Shown: positions 1 to 8,810, numbered from the stretch's first letter. The stretch is DNA of 64,000 nucleotides from Oleidesulfovibrio sp964593925 (GCA_964593925.1 CAZQKM010000008.1:1-64000), one strand, 5' to 3'. Made by a program: numbers and translations. Notes: generated by a model from the letters alone, not told the origin.

Positions 1-204
1 CATTTCTCGCGGCAATTCAAATTCGGTGCATTGCATTGTGGTTAAGGTAATTTGATGGCACTCTCTAGTGTATCTTGGGGCAGAGGGGCCAGGTTAGACC
101 CGTGGGCATGGCAGGTAGGCTTGGCTGTGAGATGCCACAGGGGGGCTGATATAGTATATAATTATAGTATAACATATATAGGAAATAAAAGATAAGAGGT
201 GGCA

Positions 205-669
205 ATGCCAATAATTTCTGCCAATGCAACGTTAATTGAATATACTATTCGGAGCCTTCGGTCCGCGGAAAGCGATGCTGACGATACGCGGTTATGTTTG
301 TGGGGGCTTGGAGAGATGCTTGATCAGAGGGCGATGTATGATACAGCTCTCATAGGAGACTCACCTTTTGCAGCGCAGTTTCCTGATGTGTTACGGTGTG
401 CTGTAACTAGTGGATATTACTTTAGCTTGCTTGAAACTTTGATCATCTTTTCTCGTGAGCGGGTGTTGCGTAGGCCGGATATACCGGAAACTCCCATGGA
501 ATCGGCGCTGTTTTCGTATTTTGCACATTCGGGGGAGTGGCATTTTTCAGATGGCACTTTGATTACTGACTGGTATCACGTCCGTTTGCCGGTCATGGTT
601 CTTTCAGATTTGCAGATTGCGCGGAACGCTGCTGCCACCGAGGTTGCTTCGAGTCTGCCAGGATCTTGA
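205..669 (+). CDS. Hypothetical protein, 154 aa
   Basis: I do not recognise this protein. It has no signal peptide, membrane segment or catalytic motif that I can name, and looks like a soluble acidic-to-neutral cytoplasmic protein. ATG 205 is preferred over an in-frame GTG at 199 because AGAGGT (195-200) sits at a usable distance from the ATG but overlaps the GTG. The upstream DNA is very AT-rich, as in a promoter. A clear intrinsic terminator follows at 699-725, so the gene appears to be a one-gene transcript, which is the main support that it is real. It is isolated from the minus-strand hydrolase-like gene that follows. Confidence 0.55.
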   Translation: MPIISANATLIEYTIRSLRSAESDADDTRLCLWGLGEMLDQRAMYDTALIGDSPFAAQFPDVLRCAVTSGYYFSLLETLIIFSRERVLRRPDIPETPMESALFSYFAHSGEWHFSDGTLITDWYHVRLPVMVLSDLQIARNAAATEVASSLPGS

Positions 670-698
670 TGAGGTGTGATCTATGCTATCCATACGAT

Positions 699-725
699 GC
701 CGCATCAGGGGATGCGGCTTTTTTT
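699..725 (+). terminator. Intrinsic terminator after the 205-669 gene
   Basis: A perfect 8-bp stem, GCCGCATC (699-706) with GATGCGGC (711-718), has a 4-nt loop and is followed by seven T (719-725). It lies 30 bases after the stop codon on the same strand. Confidence 0.85.
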
Positions 726-772
726 ATGCGTGAAAAATTAAGTGCTTGCAGTTGGAGCCTTGTGGCTCAAAC

Positions 773-1915
773 TCAGAGTCCAGATTGGGGGAGCGTATCC
801 GAGGGAGTACCCAGGGTATGCAGAAAAAATTTTACCAGCGCAGTGTTAAGGGTGTCATGCACGGCTTGCCTGTTTGTATTTGCTCGGTCGATACACATCA
901 CCTCATCTGTGGCACGCAGAGCGACAGGGCAAGGGGCACGCAGTGAAAAATTATCCGCAGACTGCAGGATAGAAAAGTGGGGAGTGGTATGCACATTGTC
1001 ACGCAGGCTTGAGGCATGGCCGCGGTTGACGCTGTCATATTCAGCACTGAAAATATGCAGAGGAATGTTGACGTCAACAAGCTGCTCTTTGCCGAATAAA
1101 AACGCATAGCCCGGGGCTACCAGCGCGGCGGCTCGGATAGCCGGTTGGGGTAACATATACTGTTGTAATAGAGCAGGCAGTTTGCTCTCCATGCGTTGTA
1201 GTCGCTGTGTGGTCCACTGCGAGCAGTACGGCGAGTCTGTCGTTGTTTCGGTGCAATATTCGCGATATTTTTGGGGAGCAGGTTCGGCTCCGGCCATGAT
1301 GAGCACTGCTGCGGCGCCAGTATCAAAACCTATGGCTCCCAGTCTGTTGGTGTCCATTATTGCGCCCAGCTTTGTTTTTTTATGTATAAAATCAAACACC
1401 ATGCTCAGATCTGCCAGGCGGTTTGGGATATGGTTGGCCGTAAAGAGTGCCTGCGTATCATATTCGTTGTCATGTCGGTGTGTGGGAGCCAGGATGACAA
1501 ATCCTTTTTGAGCCAGAGCCCGGGCTGTATCATGATGTATCAACGCATTGCCCGCCATGACATGGGACAGAAGGATGACAGGAAAGTGTCCGGATTCGGG
1601 GGTACCACCACGTGCAACACGCATACTGTGTTTGCCTACTTGGATGGTAAGTGGTGCGGATCTGGTGGGATACCATACTCCGACCTCAATGCGTCCTCTA
1701 GATTGCGTGTCCCATGCCGAGAGTAAGGTAAAGCCCACATGCATATCAGGTCTGGATGTTCCTGCAGCAAAGGTTGTAGAGGATGACATGTGGAGCAGAG
1801 CCCCGAAACAGAATATTACTGATACCGAGGCCAGAGAAGTGCGAGCAAAAGCTGTGATGCTGGCGTATGCGAGGCAGCGCAGGCCGTACCAAGGTATGAA
1901 GTGATGTATGGGCAT
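773..1915 (-). CDS. Secreted dienelactone hydrolase-like protein, catalytic residues replaced
   Basis: The 380-aa protein matches the predicted dienelactone hydrolase family (COG4188, alpha/beta hydrolase fold). It has a long hydrophobic leader (about residues 15-45), then HFPVILLSHVMAGN, the nucleophile-elbow region LGAIGFDTGAAAVL and the C-terminal NFSLRAPC region with the family's spaced cysteines. Family members usually carry G-H-S-x-G at the elbow and a catalytic His just before the F-x-x-x-PC segment. Here the Ser position is Asp198 (codon 1322-1324) and the His position is Asn322 (codon 950-952). It is probably exported but not an ordinary serine hydrolase. The frame is otherwise intact, so it does not look like a decaying gene. 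The start at 1915 is supported by a GAGG 9 bases upstream. It appears monocistronic. Confidence 0.8.
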   Translation of the reverse strand: MPIHHFIPWYGLRCLAYASITAFARTSLASVSVIFCFGALLHMSSSTTFAAGTSRPDMHVGFTLLSAWDTQSRGRIEVGVWYPTRSAPLTIQVGKHSMRVARGGTPESGHFPVILLSHVMAGNALIHHDTARALAQKGFVILAPTHRHDNEYDTQALFTANHIPNRLADLSMVFDFIHKKTKLGAIMDTNRLGAIGFDTGAAAVLIMAGAEPAPQKYREYCTETTTDSPYCSQWTTQRLQRMESKLPALLQQYMLPQPAIRAAALVAPGYAFLFGKEQLVDVNIPLHIFSAEYDSVNRGHASSLRDNVHTTPHFSILQSADNFSLRAPCPVALRATDEVMCIDRANTNRQAVHDTLNTALVKFFLHTLGTPSDTLPQSGL

Positions 1916-2139
1916 GAAGGTATCCTCGTAAGTATTCTACGCGTTATTGTATGCGGTACAATGATTATACAGGCTTGCGGAACATCATCTTCCTTTATAT
2001 ACCCTACTTGGGGTCAGACTTGAGGTTACCAGTGTCATATTTTTATTTTGCAAATAGGGTGGTACAAGCTATGGCGCCTTTGCAAAAAAGTATGTGCCGT
2101 GGACCATACCCTGGCAACTAAATATCATGAGGAGTATAT

Positions 2140-3009
2140 ATGGAACCTGCCATAGAGATGGGAGTGTTATGGGAAATGCTGTACGCCGCGCAAGGCTGGT
2201 TGTTGCGCAACGGGGCTAATCTACTTGTGGGTATATGTATTGCCTTGGTGGGAGCATGGCTAAGCGGTAAGCTGGCAACGCTTGTGGCAAAAGCGTTGGA
2301 GCTGCGAGGTGTGAACAAGCTGCTGAGTGGTTTTTTACGCAGTGCCCTGTATTATACGCTGTTGGCCGTAGTAGGCGTTGCCGCGGCAGGACATGTGGGT
2401 ATTGATACTACTTCGCTCCTTGCGCTGTTGGGCTCTTTGGGTCTTGCCTTGGGCCTTGCTGTCAAAGACAATCTTTCCAACTTTTCCAGCGGGGTGATGC
2501 TTGTGTTGTATCGTCCTTTTATCATGGGGGACTATGTAACCGTGGCTGGCGTTTCCGGGACAGTGGAGAAGATTACCCTGTCCACCACCCTATTGCGGAC
2601 GCCTGACAACCAGCGTGTCATAGTGCCCAACAGTAAAATCATGGGTGATGTCATCGTTAATGTAACGGGCAATCCCACTCGCCGCTTGGATCTTGTGGTG
2701 GGGGTGGGGTACAAGGATGATTTGGCGCTGGCGCGTAAAACCATTGAAGAAGTGGTTCAGGCCCAGCCGGAAGTCCTTGCCGACCCTCCCTGCACCATTG
2801 CTGTTTCTGAGCTGGGGGAAAGCTCTGTAAATATTGTTGTGCGGCCATGGGTTCCCACGGCAGACTATTGGACTGTACGCTTTCGCCTTATAGAACAGAT
2901 CAAGAACGCGTTGGATGCCAAGGGCATCAGCATTCCTTTTCCCCAGCGCGACATACATATTATCGCTGGTAAAAATGTTATAGCGGGTGTTGCGGACAAG
3001 ACTGTATAG
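2140..3009 (+). CDS. mscS: Small-conductance mechanosensitive channel (MscS family)
   Basis: The 289-aa protein has the length of classical MscS, a homoheptameric inner-membrane channel that opens on membrane tension to release solutes during hypo-osmotic shock. Three membrane segments are visible at about residues 20-45, 65-90 and 95-125. The pore helix carries SLGLALGLAVKDNLSNFSSG, and the beta domain follows with RPFIMGDYVTVAG, TLLRTPDN and VPNSKIMGD, all typical. The C-terminal part (about 180-270) is the mixed alpha/beta cage domain. ATG 2140 has AGGAG at 2130-2134. The gene stands alone between divergent minus-strand neighbours. An inverted repeat lies 28 bases after the stop. Confidence 0.92.
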   Translation: MEPAIEMGVLWEMLYAAQGWLLRNGANLLVGICIALVGAWLSGKLATLVAKALELRGVNKLLSGFLRSALYYTLLAVVGVAAAGHVGIDTTSLLALLGSLGLALGLAVKDNLSNFSSGVMLVLYRPFIMGDYVTVAGVSGTVEKITLSTTLLRTPDNQRVIVPNSKIMGDVIVNVTGNPTRRLDLVVGVGYKDDLALARKTIEEVVQAQPEVLADPPCTIAVSELGESSVNIVVRPWVPTADYWTVRFRLIEQIKNALDAKGISIPFPQRDIHIIAGKNVIAGVADKTV

Positions 3010-3604
3010 CTCTGACATACGCTGGTATAGTAAGAAGGACAGGCGAAGTCTGATTGAACGGGGCTCGCCTGTCCTGCGGTCATACCCATTTGCATACCAT
3101 AACGAGCTGTGTGGTCCTCATGAGTAATGGTGTACTGAATGTTCATGATGATTATGCGAATTCATCAATATTCGGTTGGTAAAAGAGCGTACCTTCATCA
3201 ATTAGCGGGGGGGAGAGGCAAATTTTCAACCAAACTCCATACGTCCATATGCGCTCCCGGCTGTGTAATGCCATTTATGCCTCCACCTGAAAATATGACA
3301 GATTATAGCATGGAGATGTCGTCTGCTGAGCATATTTTTGCAGGCAAAGGAGCTGCTTGGATGATACTGGTAGCGGCTACCAAAGCCATTATCAAATTCC
3401 GTTAGGGCGGTAAGGCAACAAAATGGCAAGCAATTGTATAAAGGGCGTAATACTATTGAATGCATGTTCGAGGTCGGAAGGTAATCCCGGTGTACCGGAG
3501 TATGCCACAACGAGCTTGGCAACATCCTGTCTTTCTCCTCTTACCTGTATGCGGGGACAGTTTTTTTATGGCTAAGGTACGTGTTGGCACTTCCCCGTTT
3601 GCGG
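3010..3604. other. Gene-free stretch after mscS
   Basis: No convincing gene is present on either strand. An 88-codon open frame (3139-3405, plus) has no ribosome binding site and no recognisable motif. The only clear structure is the inverted repeat at 3037-3074. Confidence 0.6.
3037..3074. repeat. Inverted repeat downstream of mscS
   Basis: GGACAGGCGA (3037-3046) pairs perfectly with TCGCCTGTCC (3065-3074) across an 18-nt loop. It lies just after the mscS stop and may be a transcript end or RNA stabiliser. There is no T-run on the plus strand, so it is not a standard intrinsic terminator. Confidence 0.6.
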
Positions 3605-4884
3605 TCAGAGTATTTTTGCCATGATAGGATCTATGCGTTGCCAGAAGTCGTTATATTTTTCAGTAGCTTCTTGTTGAGCAGCTGTGCGGATGGCATTTAA
3701 TTGCTCATAATGACGTAATAAGTACTTGAAGCAATCGGCGTCAAGATGCCCTCCGTCTACCATGCCCTGCATGGTCTCCAAGGTCTGCTCTTTGGTCATG
3801 CCTTTACGGTATGGGCGGTCTTCTGCCAAGGCAGTGAAGACATCACATACGGCAGGCAGGCGTGAAGGCATGGGAAAGTCGTCGAGGGAGGGGTGAAAAG
3901 GGTATCCTGTGCCATCAACTTTTTCCTGATGTAGGCCGGCGATACGGGCAATATGCTGTAGCCCGGGAGCTTCGTTGAGCAGTGAATAACTATAAAAGGA
4001 GTGGCTGTTGATAATGGCACGTTCCATCTTGTTTAACGGGCCTTTTTTTTCCAGTATCTCGTTGGGGACAACAAGTTTGCCAAGATCATGCAGGTAACCT
4101 GCAATGGTAAGATTGAGGGGGTCTTCTAAGCCCGTAATTTCGCCCATGGCCGCGGCCGTGGCGGCCACACCGCTGGAGTGGGTGGCTGTAAAGTGCGACT
4201 TGTAGTCAATGATCAATGCCAGTATGCGGATAAAGTCCAGCAGCTCTTTTGTGCTCAAGGGCACAGAGGACTCTTCGGGCTTATCGAGTGATATACCTTC
4301 GGTGGCTTGGCCACTTATTCCCCATAGCCAAAAGCTTTCCCGGTATGCAAGCTCGACAAAGGCGTCTACCACAGCAGGATGAAAAGTTTTACCTTTTTCT
4401 TCCTGTATGGCATGCATAATGGTCCCCCTTTGTTCCAAAATGCTGTATTTGTCATTGATCAGCATATCGAGCCTGTCTGCCAGGTGGATGATATAGGCTT
4501 TTTCGGGGATAGGTATTTCAAGCGTCTTTTGGCTGTTTGCCCAGCTCCACTCCACATGGTGGTAGAGCACAATATCAGCAATGTGGGGGAAAAGAGTGCT
4601 CTGGCTCAGCAACAGATAGCCGACTGCACAGTGTTTCTGCGGTGACTGCATATCAAATTCCTGCAGTTCTTTTTTTCTCGCATGGACAAGGCAAAGCAGC
4701 CGATGTCATGCAGTTTTGCCGCGTCCTCCAGATGTGATAGCTGTTGGGGGGTGTACCCCATGACTTCGCCCAGCATGCGTGAAAAAATGGCAACGCGTTT
4801 GCTGTGTCCGGCAATGGTGGGAACAACAAGATCTTGTGCTTTAAGCAGGATATTCATCAGTTCGCCGAATGTGACAGTAATCAT
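3605..4884 (-). CDS. HD-GYP-type phosphohydrolase with two HD domains, split by a -1 frameshift
   Basis: The gene is open in two frames. The first runs from ATG 4884 (or 4905) to a stop at 4606. The second runs to 3605 and contains an ATG at 4651. They join exactly if the ribosome slips -1 on A AAA AAG (4675-4669), giving about 426 aa. The first domain (about residues 20-145) is a degenerate HD domain with GHSKRVA and KLHDIG. The second (about 200-380) is HD-GYP, with THSSG, GYLHDLGK, INSH and HQEKVDGTGYP, followed by D-V-F-T-A-L and DRPYRKG. HD-GYP domains hydrolyse cyclic di-GMP, but the tandem type is less well studied, so the activity is inferred. The break falls inside the first HD domain, after its HD pair. 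It may be a recent indel, a phase-variable tract, a programmed frameshift or a sequence error. The shorter open frame could also start at ATG 4651 and still hold the full HD-GYP domain. Confidence 0.75.
4669..4675 (-). other. Slippery heptamer A AAA AAG within the HD-GYP gene
   Basis: On the minus strand the zero-frame codons are CGA GAA AAA AAG AAC. The last A of GAA plus AAA AAG forms the classical bacterial -1 slippery heptamer in correct phase. A -1 slip leads straight into GAA CTG CAG GAA, the frame of the downstream half. A weak stem (CTGCA with TGCAG) follows a few bases downstream. No strong Shine-Dalgarno stimulator is visible upstream. Confidence 0.6.
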
Positions 4885-4990
4885 AACATTTCCATGGTTC
4901 TGCATCTGCTTTTTCAGTGGGCAGAGATAACTACTGCTCAGGAAGCAAAAAAGTAGCGTTATATATCATAGCGCCGAGTGTTGTAGGGTT

Positions 4991-5014
4991 CATATATGTA
5001 CGACTACATATATG
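4991..5014. promoter_or_regulatory. Perfect palindrome, possible operator 1
   Basis: CATATATGTA (4991-5000) and TACATATATG (5005-5014) are perfect inverted arms with a 4-nt spacer. The site lies about 110 bases upstream of the HD-GYP start codon. The shape suits a dimeric regulator, but I do not recognise the motif. Confidence 0.45.
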
Positions 5015-5103
5015 ACATGCCATATCTTTCAGCGCGAGGGTAATCGCAAGATAAATATATAGTGGGAGCAGATAGATGCACCCCATTCCACCCCAGGACC
5101 TGT

Positions 5104-5125
5104 TTTTACGTATGTATACGTAAAA
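5104..5125. promoter_or_regulatory. Perfect palindrome, possible operator 2
   Basis: TTTTACGTAT (5104-5113) and ATACGTAAAA (5116-5125) are perfect inverted arms with a 2-nt spacer. It lies about 90 bases from the first palindrome in the same gene-free stretch. Its sequence differs from that one, so two regulators would be implied. Confidence 0.45.
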
Positions 5126-5421
5126 CGTTGCAGGTACAGGAGAGGGCAGAATGCTCTTCATCCGCTATGAAAAAGAATACGGACACATTCCTTCAAGCGC
5201 CTAGAAGGGGCATGCTGCAATATATAGGAAGCTTCCGTATCGTGTATCCCGCCTTTTTGTCCAGTGGGCTTTTGACCTGTTTCGGAGTATCCCTATGGTT
5301 TTCTGCTGGCATACGAAATTCAGAGCAAGCTTGTAGGCATGGGATAGTACGATGTGTGGATAAGAGAGGCGTACAGATTTTCAGCCATGCCGAATACATA
5401 CATGTGGCTGCCAGAAATGGC

Positions 5422-6285
5422 CTAATCTTGGATATCCGTCGTCAGAAACGAGTCAAGTAGCGCGCTGACCTGCCTCATGTGTGCTTGTTCCTCTCGCGCC
5501 ATGGAGGCCAGAAGATTTTGTGTTTCAGGAATCGTAGTCCAGCAAGCAGCGCGAGTATACAAGTCCATAGCCTGGGCCTCAAGCATAATGGCAAACCCCA
5601 ATATTTGCGTGGGCTCGCGTAGGTCTGTCTGGCTGAGACGCAGATACTCGTCTGTGGTCATGCCCCCCTCGGCAACAGCGGTTACCATATGGGGCAGTGG
5701 AGGCAGGTCTCCGGGCAGGCGGGCATATTGGTGCTCAATGGTGGCTTTGTGGCTCAATTCAAATTTTGCCAGCCGGTTAAGCATGTTGGATGCCTTTGCC
5801 TTGCCGGCTTCATGGGCATCCAGGGCAATACGGGTATAAAATTCTTCCAAAGCAGCCTCCATACCCCAGGCCATGGCAAGAACTTTATGGAGTTCTATTT
5901 TGTCATCAAATATTTCATGTCCTTGTGTGTAGTCGCCAAAGCTGATCCATTTTTTGTTTTCATGCAGATTTTGCCAACTGCCAAAGCCCCCGAGCATGTT
6001 AATGATATCCGTAAAATTTTGTCCTACCAAAAACTGTGCGGCGACAAGGCTGCGTCCCCCCGAGGCACAATAGACCAGTGTGGGGACTTCTTTATCCAAT
6101 TCTTCAAGCCGGTCTGGCAGTTCTCCCAGGGGAATGAGATAGGCGCCGGGAATATGCCCTGCCGCGTATTCTGCAGGTTGGCGTACGTCCAGCAACTTGA
6201 TGGGAAAAGAGGATTTGGCGAGTAACTCAACAGCCTGCTCGGGGGAGATGGACGAGATAGGAGTAAAAAATTGTTTCCATTGCAT
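5422..6285 (-). CDS. Rhodanese domain fused to a rubrerythrin/ferritin-like domain
   Basis: The 287-aa protein has two domains. Residues about 8-108 are a rhodanese (sulfurtransferase) domain with LLDVRQPAEYAAGHIPGA and the active loop CASGGRS, in which Cys73 would carry the persulfide. Residues about 125-285 are a ferritin-like four-helix domain with paired E-x-x-H-type motifs (MEAALEEFY, ELSHKATIEH, LEAQAMDLY and EEQAHMRQV), suggesting a diiron site. The likely role is sulfur or oxidative-stress chemistry in the cytoplasm; the substrate is unknown. ATG 6285 is chosen over TTG 6306 because GGGAGG lies about 10 bases upstream of it. It is a separate transcript from the UPF0280 gene 261 bases away. 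Confidence 0.85.
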   Translation of the reverse strand: MQWKQFFTPISSISPEQAVELLAKSSFPIKLLDVRQPAEYAAGHIPGAYLIPLGELPDRLEELDKEVPTLVYCASGGRSLVAAQFLVGQNFTDIINMLGGFGSWQNLHENKKWISFGDYTQGHEIFDDKIELHKVLAMAWGMEAALEEFYTRIALDAHEAGKAKASNMLNRLAKFELSHKATIEHQYARLPGDLPPLPHMVTAVAEGGMTTDEYLRLSQTDLREPTQILGFAIMLEAQAMDLYTRAACWTTIPETQNLLASMAREEQAHMRQVSALLDSFLTTDIQD

Positions 6286-6546
6286 TATTTGTGTTCCTCC
6301 CGGCAAGAAGCTTCAGGATGTGAGAGGAAGCGCTTCCTGTCGTGCTGGCGTTATTTTTGTAGGGGGGATAGCCCTACCCCGGCAAGCATGCCATGCGTAT
6401 GCACTGGCAGGCTTGGGTATCCTGATAACACGGATACTAGCATGCTTCTTTTTCTTTTGGCATATAAAAAAAATAGTGGGTACGAGATGATTTTTTATAT
6501 GGTGTTCAGGTAAGGGGTTGTATTGGCAGAGTGCGGCAGAAGCTGC

Positions 6547-7389
6547 CTATGGGCCATGTTCTAAGGCTGTAAGCTCAAGATCACCCCAGACGCCTATACG
6601 CCCGGCGCACTGGACAAATACAGCGCGAATGCCATGCTGTTGCAGGGCAGCGGCATGTGTCGTTACGCGTTCTACATCGTCAGGCCCTTGCAACATGTTG
6701 CAAAAGGCCGTTGCCGCTGCGTCGGCTATGGCGGCATCCGGGGCAACCACACAGGCCAGCTCGCCATGGCCAAGGCTGAGTGAGTGCCCCACTGTGGCAG
6801 ATGAAGAGCACACAGCCGTGGGCATGGCGGATGCCGGGACCATAAAGCCCACCACCGCATGACAGCGCGGGTCGGGCAGCAAACCTACAGTACGGGGACC
6901 GGATGATATCATGTAAATATCGCCACCATTTTCTACCAGTATGTCATTATGGTGGGCAGGAGCTTCGGGGAGTGTGTATGCCATGTGGGTATGCAGATGC
7001 AGTGCCACCAGTTGAGCAATGACCCCAGCCACAGAGGCCATGGGGCCTACACCCAGCAGGCTGGCAGCCGCCGCCATGCGCCGGATGACTTCAGGGGCAT
7101 GCGGGGGGACGCTTACAGGGGCAAGGCTGTTTGCAAAAGCGGGCTGCAAGGCGTTCCATGAGGCAATATGTCCGCGTAACTGGCGTACGACCATGGCAGC
7201 TTCATGGTGCATATTCTGCGGAGCTGTAATCCACAGATCTGTTTCTTCCACTACTACCTGGAACGAGACAGAACCTTTCCGCGCGGCATGTTGAGCGCGA
7301 TAGTGTCGCAATGGGCTGGTATGGACATGCTGCGGTGAAGAAGGGGACTGACGCATGATAAAAGTATACGCTGGCTTTGGGTAGTACAC
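6547..7389 (-). CDS. UPF0280 family protein (ApbE-like fold)
   Basis: The protein belongs to UPF0280 (COG2122), related to the ApbE flavin transferase fold. Signature stretches are SFQVVVEETDLWITA, LLGVGPMASVAGVIAQ, ILVENGGDIYM and SSATVGHSLSLG, followed by acidic-alanine motifs near the C terminus. Biochemical function is not established; a link to cofactor or flavin chemistry is inferred from the fold only. The start is uncertain. GTG 7389 has AAAGGA 5 bases upstream, while ATG 7356 lacks a clear ribosome binding site but would give a more typical N terminus. It appears monocistronic. Confidence 0.8.
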   Translation of the reverse strand: MYYPKPAYTFIMRQSPSSPQHVHTSPLRHYRAQHAARKGSVSFQVVVEETDLWITAPQNMHHEAAMVVRQLRGHIASWNALQPAFANSLAPVSVPPHAPEVIRRMAAAASLLGVGPMASVAGVIAQLVALHLHTHMAYTLPEAPAHHNDILVENGGDIYMISSGPRTVGLLPDPRCHAVVGFMVPASAMPTAVCSSSATVGHSLSLGHGELACVVAPDAAIADAAATAFCNMLQGPDDVERVTTHAAALQQHGIRAVFVQCAGRIGVWGDLELTALEHGP

Positions 7390-7907
7390 AAGCATCCTTT
7401 ACTCTGGCAAAGGTGCAGGGGCTGGTGGGCGATTGTCATGGTAATGGTGGGGGTAAGAGATGTAGCCCGGTATGTGGCTTTTTGCGAAGGGCAACCGGAT
7501 TGTTTGCAAGAGATCACATGCCTTACAGAGGACGATGATAAGCGTCGCCAGGTTGCATTTGCAATTTGTTTGAGGAGAGGGGGCGATAGTTTAAGTGAGC
7601 AGGCTGTTATGGTATGAGCCTGGTTGCTGCCGGCGTAGTGTTTCCTGTTTTGGCTGGCAAAGGGGGACGCAGTGTACCCCCATGGGAGGGGAGCCTTGCG
7701 GGTTTGCAAATGCGGGAGAGGTTTACGGGATGGGACTCTGCATTGTGGGCCGCGCCCGCCATGTGGCAAGTGGTAGTTGATCAGAAGACAGGGGCACCTG
7801 GGAAAGACTCGTACTTTACAAACTCTTTATTTTGGCTCTAAAAGTCTTTTTTGTCCAAAGAATCGACGTCCGCAGTGGGCAGTAACCATATATACAGGGA
7901 GCAGGTC
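7390..7907. other. Gene-free stretch upstream of argF
   Basis: No gene is supported on either strand. It presumably holds the divergent promoters of the UPF0280 gene and argF. A short palindrome TTGCATTTGCAA (7553-7564) is the only symmetric motif I noticed, and it does not match an arginine-box consensus well. Confidence 0.5.
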
Positions 7908-8810
7908 GTGACCAAGCACTTTACGCAGATACGGGACCTTGGGTTCGACGCGGCATGGAACGTGTTGCGTCGCGCAAAAGAGATGAAAGAAACCGAATAC
8001 CGGAGTTCATTGCTGCAGGGTAAAAGCGCCATTATGCTATTCGAAAAGGCCTCTACCCGGACGAGGGTATCGTTTGAGACAGCAGTTCATCATCTTGGTG
8101 GAAAAACAATTTTTATGACCCCCGCAGAAAGCCAGCTTGGCCGTTCCGAGCCATTGCGTGATACTGCCCGGGTGTTGTCTCGCTACAATGATCTGATGAT
8201 CGTGCGTACTTTTGGTCAGGAAAAAATTGAAGAACTTGTGGAGTACGGTTCGATTCCTGTTATTAATGCGCTGACGGACCAAGGGCATCCTTGCCAAGTC
8301 ATGAGTGATGTTCTGACCATGTATGAGAGAACACCAGAGCTTGAGAATCTCCGTGTAGCCTGGGTGGGCGACGGCAATAATATGGCCAACTCATGGATTG
8401 AAGCGGCTCTCTTTTTCAAATTTGAATTGTTCATGGCATTTCCCCAAGGGTATGAACCGGACCGTGATTTATTGGGATTGGCCATGCAGGCAGGGGCAAA
8501 GATTTTTCTTACGCACGACCCGGCCCAAGCGGTAGAAGGGGCGCACTATATAAATACGGACGTGTGGGCTTCCATGGGGCAGGAAGAAGAGCAAAAAAAA
8601 CGTGAAGCAGCCTTTGCCGGGTATTGCGTGGATGCAAAGATGATGGCACTTGCTGCGCCTGATGCCAAATTTATGCACTGCCTGCCCGTACACAGGGGTG
8701 AAGAGGTTAGCGAAGAGGTGTTTGAGGGACCCGCTTCCATTGTATGGGATCAGGCCGAAAACCGTTTGCATATGCAAAAAGCGTTGCTCGAGTGGATAGT
8801 TGGCGCATAG
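7908..8810 (+). CDS. argF: Ornithine carbamoyltransferase
   Basis: This enzyme converts ornithine and carbamoyl phosphate to citrulline in the cytoplasm (arginine synthesis). The carbamoyl-phosphate motif STRTRVSFE, the HPCQ motif and the HCLPVHRG ornithine-site motif are all present, and 300 aa is the usual length. GTG 7908 is preferred over an upstream in-frame TTG because AGGGAG (7896-7901) sits 6 bases before it and the protein then begins VTKHFTQIRDL, as family members do. It heads the argF-argG-argH cluster, with 109 bases before argG. Confidence 0.95.
   Translation: MTKHFTQIRDLGFDAAWNVLRRAKEMKETEYRSSLLQGKSAIMLFEKASTRTRVSFETAVHHLGGKTIFMTPAESQLGRSEPLRDTARVLSRYNDLMIVRTFGQEKIEELVEYGSIPVINALTDQGHPCQVMSDVLTMYERTPELENLRVAWVGDGNNMANSWIEAALFFKFELFMAFPQGYEPDRDLLGLAMQAGAKIFLTHDPAQAVEGAHYINTDVWASMGQEEEQKKREAAFAGYCVDAKMMALAAPDAKFMHCLPVHRGEEVSEEVFEGPASIVWDQAENRLHMQKALLEWIVGA

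Larger units (their letters stand above)
4885..5421. other. Gene-free stretch upstream of the HD-GYP gene
   Basis: No convincing gene is present. A 132-codon plus frame (5062-5460) runs into the next gene antisense and lacks family features. The region is AT-rich and holds two perfect palindromes, listed separately, so it is probably the regulatory region of the HD-GYP gene. Confidence 0.55.

Noticed and set aside
666..1109. 147-codon plus frame
   Set aside because: It runs antisense to the hydrolase-like gene, crosses the terminator at 699-725 and has no family features.
3139..3405. 88-codon plus frame after mscS
   Set aside because: No ribosome binding site, no recognisable motif, and composition like random translation.
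3586..3606. Possible sigma-54 promoter (TGGCAC ... TTTGC)
   Set aside because: The spacing between the GG and GC elements is several bases too long.
5062..5460. 132-codon plus frame
   Set aside because: It overlaps a perfect palindrome and ends antisense inside the rhodanese-ferritin gene; no supported start.
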